64,000 bases of DNA from Candidatus Accumulibacter appositus (lineage in GTDB: Bacteria; Pseudomonadota; Gammaproteobacteria; Burkholderiales; Rhodocyclaceae): NCBI GenBank assembly GCA_000585055.1, contig JEMX01000044.1:47914-111913 (forward strand). Direction: 5' to 3'. A program made the translations under genes and the position numbers. Shown here piece by piece: positions 57,901 to 64,000 of this stretch (within the stretch, counting starts at the first letter, position 1; every line of letters begins with the position of its first letter). The notes beneath the pieces are model-generated. The model saw nothing but the letters and a program-made list of their open reading frames with translations. It was not told the DNA's origin and made no database searches.

Positions 57901-60900
57901 CAAGGCACAGGCCGGCGCCGGCCTGCAGAGCGAGGATCTCGAGAAGAGCACCATGGACAAGGTCAAGGAGGTGATCAACGCCAATCTGCCCGATCTCATC
58001 TTCCAGGCGCTGACCAAGGACTATCGCGACAACGCCGCCAAATCAAATAGCGGCGCCAGCAACGCGCTCAGCGTTGCCGGCGGGCTGGCCTACAGCTTTG
58101 CCGATCATGCCGTGCTGACCACCATCGGCAGCAAGGCTGAGCTGAAGTCGAACGAAGACCTCGAAGTCCGTGCCGAGATCGAGGAGAAATTCCAGCTGAT
58201 CGCGGAGAGCGATAGCGACCCGCAGGAAGACGCGGATGGCAATAGCGCCGGCTCGAGCGCCGCCAACAGCATCAGCGTGGCCGTCGCCGTCGGCAACATT
58301 AAGAACACGGCCACCGCCACCGTCGAATCGGGCGCCCAACTGGATGCCCTGCGCGCCAACCGCGTCATTGCCGGCGTCAGCTACCCCTTCCTGACCCGTC
58401 CCGATGCCTTCACCCCAACCACCCTCGGCGAGTTGATCGACACCCTGCAAACGGAAGGCGTGGGCGCCGTCGACAAATATCTTGATGGTTACCTGGGCAT
58501 CCGCTCCGGCCTGTTCAACAGCTGGGCGCGCAGTACGGCGACTGCCGACAAGGTCGGTATCGCCGGTTCGGTCAATGTGCTGTCGCTCACCAACGTCAGC
58601 AAGGCGGTGGTCGAAGGCGGCGCGCTGATCAACCAGGACGCCGAGTGGCACAACAACGCGCTGAACGCACACGCCAATCAGGCCGCGCAGCGTGCGGACG
58701 GACGCGGCGAGGAGGTGGTCTCGGTCGAGGCGACGACCTACATGCAGACCGTCGACATGACCGGCATCTTCGGCTTCAACCTGCCGAGCGGGACCTTGGA
58801 CCCCTTCAGCCCGGACTACGACCGCGACCTGTCGCTGCAACCGGTCGGGGCGGCCGGCAAGAAAGGCGGCTTCGGTGGCGCGCTGTTCATCAGCGTGCTC
58901 AACAACACCACGCACGCCACCATCGCCGACGGCGCACGCATCTACAGCGGCAGCGACGGCGGCTTCAACATGAAAGCCGAAGAGGCGATCTTCAACTTCA
59001 CCTTCAACCAGGCCGGCGGCGGTGGCGGCAAGTACGGCATCGGCGGTACCGTCTCCTACGTTGAGCAGCACAGCGACACCCTGGTGCAACTTGGCAGCTC
59101 GGCTTTCGTCAGCGGCCGCAACGCGCGTCTCTACGCCGGCAGCCTGGAAACACTGATCAGCTGGAACGGCGGCATCTCCAAGGGCGAAGGCATCGGCCTT
59201 GGCGCCTCGGTGGCCATCACCGACCTCGAGCGCAAGACGCGCGCCGTGATCGGCGCCATCGAGCCAGGCGCCAGCAGCGGCTCGGGGGCGCGCTCGGATC
59301 ACCAGATCAACGTCGCCGAAGGGGTCGACCTGCTGGCCAAGACCGACGGCGCGCTGTGGACCTTCGCCATCGCCGGTGCGCTGGTCAGCGACGAGCCGAT
59401 GAAACAGACCGCCGAGGATCCGCTGGCCGGCGAGTCGGCGCCTGGCACCGCCGGGACGACGGCGCAGGCAGCGCCGGCCAAGACCGGCGTCGGTGTCGCT
59501 GCGGCGGTATCGATCAACACCGTCAGCGACATCACCCAGGCGTCGATCGACGACGCCGGCACGATCCTCGCCAGGACGCTGACCTTGCAGAGCAGCAACG
59601 ATACCGATCTGATCGCCGCCACCGGCGGACTCGCTTTCGCCAAGCCCGATCAGAGCAACAATGCCGCTGCACTGGCCGGCGCTTTCAGCAAGAACATCGT
59701 CAGCGGTACCACCCGGGCCTTCATCCAGGATAGCGCCGCCACCCTCAGTGGCAGCAGCGGCACTGTCTTCAGCGTCGCCGCGACGCGCGACTCGGAGATC
59801 GTCGCCATTGCTGCCGGTGCCGGCGGCGCATTGGCCACCGGGCAGGGCACTTCCGGCGCCAGTGGCAACAGCGCCTTCTCGCTCGCCGGCTCGGTGTCGA
59901 TCAACCGTATCGGAGGCTCGACGGAAGCCTTCCTGAGCGGCTCGGCGGTCGGACTGAGCGGCGGCCAGGCGATGCTGCTGGCGCGCGATACCTCGGACAT
60001 TTTCGCCATCGGCGGTGGCCTCTCCCTGTCGATCGCCAAAGGTGGTGCCGGCGGCAACACAAACGCCGCCTCCTTCGGCGTGGCTGTCGCAGTCAACCGC
60101 ATCACAAGCCCGGTCTCCGCCTACCTCGACAATTCCAGCGTCAGCATCCTCGCTAGCGGCGGTTTCGAGCTGAATGCCACGGCCGATACGACGATCAAGG
60201 CCTATACCCTCGGTGCGGCGGTCAGCGCTGTCTCCGGCACCCAGGGCGGCGGCATCGCCGGCGCGGGCGCCGGCTCGGGCTCGGTCAACAGCATCAACGC
60301 CGACGCCATCGCCGCCTTGCGCAATGGCAGCGAGGTCAGCAGCAGCGTCGGGTCCGTCAAGGTGGCGGCCAGTAACACCTCGGATATCACCGCCGACGCC
60401 GGCGGCTTTGCGCTCTCCCTGGCGCTGGGCAGTAGCGGCAACAGCAATGCCGCCGCCTTCGGCGCCGGCTTCGCGGTCAACAACATCGGCAGCGACGAGG
60501 ATCGCAATGTCGTCGAAGCCGTCATCGACGATTCCACGGTCAGCGCTGGCGATGGCTTCGAGCTCGACGCCGTGTCGATGATCGGCATCAGTGCCCTGAC
60601 CATCGGCGCCGCCGGTGCGATCAACGGACAGCAGCAGTCGGTGCTCAGCGGCAGCCTTGCCGGCGCCTTCTCGGTCAACAGGGTGCGCGCCAGCACGCTG
60701 GCGAAAGTGCGTGCCGGCAGCACTGTGTCCAGCACGGGTAATGCCGTACGCATCAAAGCCGACGAGCAGACGGCGATCGTCGCCGACGCCGGCGGTTTCG
60801 CCTTCTCCCTGCGCAAGGCGACGTCTTCCGGCGCCAGCCCCTCGATCGGCGCCTCGCTGGCGCTCAACGACATCGCCAATGTCAGCGAAGCCAGCGTTGA

Positions 60901-63900
60901 TGCCTCGCAGGTCAGCAGCGGCGGCGCGATCACCCTCGATGCGACGTCCACCGGCAGTATCGACGCCTTGACCATGGCCGGTGCTCTGAGCGCGACGCTC
61001 GGTGGCAACAGCCTCAATTTCGGCTTCGCCGGCGCCGGTACCGGCTCGGGCAACAAGGTGGCCAACAGCATCCAGGCGCGTCTGCTCAACGGCGCCAGCC
61101 TGACCAGCCAGAACGGCGGCGCGGTCAGCGTGACTGCGTCGGACGAGCGTTACGCCTTTGAGGTGAGCGGTGTTTCCGCCGCGCAATTGAACGACGCCGG
61201 CCAGCAGGACGAGGATGACGACGATACCGCGGTCAACGAAGCCAGCCTCGATCAGAGCGGCGACGCTGCCATCCGCGCCAGCCTGAAGACCGCGTTCGCG
61301 GCGCAGGGCGTCGACTTCGACAGCCATCCGACGGTCAGCACGATCACCGCCGGCAGTGCCTGGCTGGTCAGCGAGGAAGGCGGCTCGGCCTACGTGCTGC
61401 GTCTCGAAGGCGGCGTCTTCAAGGCTTACGCGACGACGCTGATTCACGCCGATGCCGGCGCCGTGGCCATCGCCCTCGGCTTCAGCAAGGGCAGCGGGCA
61501 AAGTATCAACGCTTCGCTGGGCGCCTCGGCGGCAGTCAATTCGGTGACCAATACCATCGCCGCCTACGCCGACGCAGCCACCGTCGCTGCCGCCGGCGAT
61601 GTCGTCTTCGACGCCAGCTCGACTGCGACGATCAATGTCCTGACCATTGCCGGGGCCGGCGGCGGCAGCGTTTCCAGCGGCCAGGGCTTCGGCGTCACGC
61701 TGGCCGGTGCCGGCACCGGTTCGGGCAACTCGGTGACCAATACCGTGCGGGCCTCGATCGGCAACGGCAGTCTCGTCAGCAGTGGCGCCGGCCACGACAT
61801 CGCCCTGCGGGCCACCGATGCCAGCTTCATTGACGCCCGCGGCATCGCTGGGGCGCTTGCGATCACCGGCGGCGAGGGCGCCGCCGTGGCGCTCGGCATT
61901 TCGATCGCCAGCAACGACATCAGCAATACCGTCGAAGCGCTCATCGACCATTCCGAACTGAATTCCGGTGGCGGGCTGACGCTCGTTGCCGACAGCCGCT
62001 CGGTGATTAATTCGCTGACCGTCGGCGCCGCGGTCAGCATCTCCGCCGGCGGCAAATCGCTCGCCTTGTCCGGCTCCGGCGCCGGGGCGAGTTCGACCAA
62101 CCGCATCGACAATACCGTTACGGCGACGATCGAGCATGGTCAGCCGGTGACTAGCGCGGCGGGAAGTGCGCTGCGCCTCTCGGCCAGCGACCACTCGCGT
62201 ATCGACGCCACCGCCGTGGCCGGCAGCGTTGCCATCGCCGGCTCGTCGAATGGACTCTCCGGCGCCATCGCCATTGCTGCGGCGATCGCCGACAACGACA
62301 TCGGCAACACCGTTAAGGCGACCATCGGCGACGGCAGCGTCGTCGACGCCGGTGGCACGCTGAGCCTGAACGCCACCGCCGACAGCGCCATTGACGCGTT
62401 GGCCGTTGGCGTTGCGGTGTCTGCGGCCGTTTCCAACCCGACCTCGGGCCTCAGTGTTTCACTGGCCGGCGCCGGCGCCAGCGCCACCAATCCGATCCAC
62501 AACACCGTTGCCGCCCAGCTCGGCAGCAGCAGTGGCGCGAGTAGCCGCATCGATGCCGCCGGCGCGGTCAGCCTCGATGCCAGCGATAGCTCGACCATAA
62601 CCGCCGATGTACCGGCGATCGCCGTTTCGCTGAGCACCGGCGGCTCGTTTGCCGTCGGCGTATCGCTGTCCGAGAACACCATCGGCAGCACCGTGGACGC
62701 CTCGGTCGAGAACGCCGTCGTCGATATCGTCGCCGGCGATCTCGGGCTTAGCGCCGACTCGAGTGCGACTGTCGACGCCAAGCTGAGCCCGGTGACGGCC
62801 TCCATCGGTATCGCCGCGGCCGCTCTCTCGGGAGCGCACGGCGTCTCCACCGTCGGTGGTCACACGCAGGCCTGGCTCGGCGCTGGTGCCGATGTGATGC
62901 TGCGCTCCGGTCGTGCCGACCTCGCGGCCGGCTCGACGGCCAGCGCCAAGTCCGCACCCAAGGGCGGCAGCGGCAGTACCGGTCTGGCGGTCAACGCTCT
63001 GCAGGCGACCACTTCCATCGAGCGCGACACGGCGGCCTTCGTCGGTTCCGGAGCCGCGCTGCGCGCGGACGGCCTGCGCATCGAATCCAATTCGACCTAT
63101 ACCGCAACCAGCGACATGCTCGGCGTGGCGCTCGGCGTCGCCGCCGGCAGCCTGGGCCGCTCCGAAGCCTATGTCAGCGGCGACACCGAGGCCCATATCG
63201 GCGCCGGCAAGGGGCGCGGCGCGCAGGCGCCGGCGACCATCGATGTGGCCAGCGGTGACATCGACGTCGTCGCCACTTCGCACAACACGGCCACCGCCAT
63301 CGGCAAAGGCGGTGGTGGGGGCGGCCTCGCGGTGTCGATCTTCGCCGCCGATGCCGCTATCGGCGCTGGCGGTGGTGTCGGTGACGGCGCGACGCGCGCC
63401 TTCGTCGGCGAAGGTGCGTCGATTGCCGGCGGCACGCTCGACCTCGAAGCCACCGCCAGCGATGTCGCCACCAGCGACATGCTGGTGGTGTCGATCGGTG
63501 TGGTCGGCGGCAGCGGTGCCTTGGCGACGGCGGTAGGCAAGGGCGAAGTCGAAGCCTTCATCGATTCCGGACCGGCCGACGTTGGCGTGGCGACACAGCC
63601 TGTCGTCCTGAGCGGCGCGGTCAAGCTCGTTGCCACCAGCAACGAGACGCTGGCCGCGACCGCTGCCGGCGGTGCCGGCGGCGGCATTGCCGTTGCCGGA
63701 ATGACCGCGACGACGACCAGCGACAGCGACGTGCGCGCCTACCTTGGCGATCGGGCCGGACTCTCGTCCGCGGGGCTGACGCTCAAGGCCGACGCGCAGT
63801 CGCGCAGCGCGGATGCGACGATCACCGTCGGCGCGGCCGGCATCGCCGGTGGCGCCGGCGGCAAGGCACAGGCCGACAGCAAGGGCCGCGTTGCGGCCAC

Positions 63901-64000
63901 TGTGGGCAGCGAGGCGACCGTCGTCTCGCCATCAGGCAAGGTCAGCATCGAGGCCCGCAACGCCGCCACGCACGCGCATGCGACCGCTAACGGCGGCGCC
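54980..64000 (+). CDS. Giant LEPR-XLL repetitive surface protein (3' end outside window)
   Basis: One reading frame stays open from ATG 54980 to the right edge, 3,007 codons. RBS AAGGGA lies just upstream. The N-terminus has a basic tail and LEPRLLLSAD at residues 65-74, the LEPR-XLL motif that marks the start of giant exported proteins. Residues 80-500 hold RTX/Hemolysin-type calcium and beta-solenoid-like regions (GGEGADMLIGP, GGDRGFDTVVLDGSYDAVAYEV). From about 1,500 on, degenerate repeats such as NDIxNTVxAxI, SxGGxLxLxA and ADSxSxINxLTxGxA with AGAGxGSGNS recur every 60 to 90 residues, as in beta-helix adhesins. The domain order and secretion route are inference. The full length is unknown. 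Confidence 0.8.
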   Translation, partial: MSKRLTLADRDSAKHSSSKDRRDQRSQLAMPLKRLAVWLRSRLEGRAPADRVAKALPGALRFETLEPRLLLSADTGLANISADAALSLHLTQGDDTVLVQEVGSAGDGGVIVDVSLGAFTERYGSDGVGVRSILADGLGGDDTFRFHFVTVPTLVLGGEGADMLIGPSSDARWEISGQDSGVVASVRFAGVENLRGAADNQDQFVFAQGGRLSGTVAGGDRGFDTVVLDGSYDAVAYEVSGADSGNIVRDGDNLLFIGMEPVQFTQAAGNFTYRGTIFNDSITLRDIADITSGAGPINMEIFGTGETVQFANPTGSLTIEAGWGSDTISVHSLDSAFAGDLLVYGNAAGAPPVVWDLGVDSITFANDIDTHGGYLEAFAEHISVAAGVTLSTRDGSGEADDIVFRARRFGSAELENLSPVLGSNRQVSIDIGANAVLDGSAIYLIAQAEDRSFASLIGASNLLDNVLISPLADKVAGLTAMPVKVLVKESQADIVVHDGARLSADGAIGVYATAKADATGVAYGSLFSVGYAHGKTTASVDIRDGVLVNAGDAVVITSGAESTAHLETNTDRSSESTPNPGSAQIAVSLAVANADATSHVTLAEGATVTAGKTANIGASGVVDAEAVAESSIYSDGKAGLAFGLQFSKADIQTTVKGKVTANMADGSLVKIEIDPTVSEFDYSSTQTVDGLRTGRTVKVANAVNGDLPAGTIFKYLGNDLDGQVDLATSAQNYANANLWEAHSPNLGYVDLARNMIYVGAHALETEDTILYSNRRGNSIAGLVDGSEYVVIKLADDAATATRDESKWIQLAETEQKAIDGDARALSYTLGAPPVAVNSKAFSGADVKADKDEITLANPAFSGSGVDFSLLGQTFELGQAVVYHEGSAPIAGLRDGETYYIITGTNEFNLIGDQRFVGEQQVKLAETENEARAGIAIAIGAVAADASGYSLAAKHVLDSGFATGIGVQSALAASDKAQAGAGLQSEDLEKSTMDKVKEVINANLPDLIFQALTKDYRDNAAKSNSGASNALSVAGGLAYSFADHAVLTTIGSKAELKSNEDLEVRAEIEEKFQLIAESDSDPQEDADGNSAGSSAANSISVAVAVGNIKNTATATVESGAQLDALRANRVIAGVSYPFLTRPDAFTPTTLGELIDTLQTEGVGAVDKYLDGYLGIRSGLFNSWARSTATADKVGIAGSVNVLSLTNVSKAVVEGGALINQDAEWHNNALNAHANQAAQRADGRGEEVVSVEATTYMQTVDMTGIFGFNLPSGTLDPFSPDYDRDLSLQPVGAAGKKGGFGGALFISVLNNTTHATIADGARIYSGSDGGFNMKAEEAIFNFTFNQAGGGGGKYGIGGTVSYVEQHSDTLVQLGSSAFVSGRNARLYAGSLETLISWNGGISKGEGIGLGASVAITDLERKTRAVIGAIEPGASSGSGARSDHQINVAEGVDLLAKTDGALWTFAIAGALVSDEPMKQTAEDPLAGESAPGTAGTTAQAAPAKTGVGVAAAVSINTVSDITQASIDDAGTILARTLTLQSSNDTDLIAATGGLAFAKPDQSNNAAALAGAFSKNIVSGTTRAFIQDSAATLSGSSGTVFSVAATRDSEIVAIAAGAGGALATGQGTSGASGNSAFSLAGSVSINRIGGSTEAFLSGSAVGLSGGQAMLLARDTSDIFAIGGGLSLSIAKGGAGGNTNAASFGVAVAVNRITSPVSAYLDNSSVSILASGGFELNATADTTIKAYTLGAAVSAVSGTQGGGIAGAGAGSGSVNSINADAIAALRNGSEVSSSVGSVKVAASNTSDITADAGGFALSLALGSSGNSNAAAFGAGFAVNNIGSDEDRNVVEAVIDDSTVSAGDGFELDAVSMIGISALTIGAAGAINGQQQSVLSGSLAGAFSVNRVRASTLAKVRAGSTVSSTGNAVRIKADEQTAIVADAGGFAFSLRKATSSGASPSIGASLALNDIANVSEASVDASQVSSGGAITLDATSTGSIDALTMAGALSATLGGNSLNFGFAGAGTGSGNKVANSIQARLLNGASLTSQNGGAVSVTASDERYAFEVSGVSAAQLNDAGQQDEDDDDTAVNEASLDQSGDAAIRASLKTAFAAQGVDFDSHPTVSTITAGSAWLVSEEGGSAYVLRLEGGVFKAYATTLIHADAGAVAIALGFSKGSGQSINASLGASAAVNSVTNTIAAYADAATVAAAGDVVFDASSTATINVLTIAGAGGGSVSSGQGFGVTLAGAGTGSGNSVTNTVRASIGNGSLVSSGAGHDIALRATDASFIDARGIAGALAITGGEGAAVALGISIASNDISNTVEALIDHSELNSGGGLTLVADSRSVINSLTVGAAVSISAGGKSLALSGSGAGASSTNRIDNTVTATIEHGQPVTSAAGSALRLSASDHSRIDATAVAGSVAIAGSSNGLSGAIAIAAAIADNDIGNTVKATIGDGSVVDAGGTLSLNATADSAIDALAVGVAVSAAVSNPTSGLSVSLAGAGASATNPIHNTVAAQLGSSSGASSRIDAAGAVSLDASDSSTITADVPAIAVSLSTGGSFAVGVSLSENTIGSTVDASVENAVVDIVAGDLGLSADSSATVDAKLSPVTASIGIAAAALSGAHGVSTVGGHTQAWLGAGADVMLRSGRADLAAGSTASAKSAPKGGSGSTGLAVNALQATTSIERDTAAFVGSGAALRADGLRIESNSTYTATSDMLGVALGVAAGSLGRSEAYVSGDTEAHIGAGKGRGAQAPATIDVASGDIDVVATSHNTATAIGKGGGGGGLAVSIFAADAAIGAGGGVGDGATRAFVGEGASIAGGTLDLEATASDVATSDMLVVSIGVVGGSGALATAVGKGEVEAFIDSGPADVGVATQPVVLSGAVKLVATSNETLAATAAGGAGGGIAVAGMTATTTSDSDVRAYLGDRAGLSSAGLTLKADAQSRSADATITVGAAGIAGGAGGKAQADSKGRVAATVGSEATVVSPSGKVSIEARNAATHAHATANGGA

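Noticed and set aside
58043..62194. A 1,383-codon open frame on the minus strand
   Set aside because: It is fully antisense to the giant LEPR-XLL gene, whose frame is open for 9 kb with a good start and family motifs. The opposite frame lacks stops because of GC-rich, codon-biased sequence, and its composition (Gly, Ala, Asp, Arg-rich without motifs) looks like a shadow.
54980..64000. Possible CRISPR array or direct DNA repeats in the giant gene
   Set aside because: Repeats are degenerate at the DNA level, coding in one frame, and lack uniform spacers.

Overview
The window is GC-rich, densely packed bacterial chromosome and most resembles a betaproteobacterium of the Rhodocyclales, of the Candidatus Accumulibacter / Dechloromonas type. 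The inference rests on gene content and order: ratA-ratB divergent from smpB, guaB-guaA, an assimilatory APS-reductase cysI-DUF934-cysHDN cluster next to cysB, PEP-CTERM proteins beside exopolysaccharide genes, and giant LEPR-XLL proteins. No rRNA, tRNA, CRISPR array or prophage was seen.

Layout. 1-2 kb: the C-terminal end of a large secreted-type protein with a cohesin-like domain, a small cohesin-like PEP-CTERM protein and a DUF3467 protein. 2-7 kb: housekeeping genes guaB-guaA, a DUF4124 protein, ratA-ratB and smpB. 7-11 kb: an FCD-type GntR regulator divergent from lutA-lutC-lutB (L-lactate oxidation), with two palindromic operators around the promoter. 11-12.2 kb: a thioesterase, an 82-bp dispersed intergenic repeat and a decayed IS91-type transposase end. 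12-20 kb: an SLC13-type permease, then an apparent aspartate-use unit (aspA, LysR regulator with a palindromic T-N11-A box, glutamate/aspartate symporter, double-domain Asp/Glu racemase). 20-23.3 kb: a PhnD/PhnC/PhnE-type ABC importer with a fused double permease, of the kind often labelled phosphonate or putative selenate transport. 23.3-33 kb: 1-Cys peroxiredoxin, MBL-rhodanese protein, a frameshifted nfeD with its slipin partner, an alpha/beta hydrolase, a ClpX-like ATPase without zinc finger, a Bcr/CflA transporter, a DUF455 ferritin-like protein, a DUF1285 protein and glutathione peroxidase. 33-38 kb: the glycine cleavage operon gcvT-gcvH-gcvP behind a tandem glycine riboswitch and terminator. 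38-45 kb: a PEP-CTERM protein with a sigma-54 promoter and an exopolysaccharide set (lipid-carrier glycosyl-phosphate transferase, LMW tyrosine phosphatase, Wza-type exporter, Wzc-type tyrosine autokinase). 45-54.5 kb: rlmB, a CsoSCA-like putative carbonic anhydrase and the sulfate assimilation operon with a TauE/SafE permease, divergent from cysB. 55-64 kb: the first 3,007 codons of a giant repetitive LEPR-XLL surface protein that runs off the right edge.

The most unusual signal is three perfect two-copy tandem duplications (19, 21 and 24 bp) inside three adjacent genes within 2.3 kb (25,771-28,066). The first breaks the reading frame of nfeD; the other two add 7 and 8 residues to the next two proteins. 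They may be a local mutational hotspot or a sequencing/assembly artefact, and which one matters for how this region is annotated. Other points to revisit: the racemase whose first domain has lost one catalytic cysteine, the ClpX-like ATPase with altered pore loop, the carboxysome-type carbonic anhydrase without a carboxysome, and the 82-bp intergenic repeat in two inverted copies.
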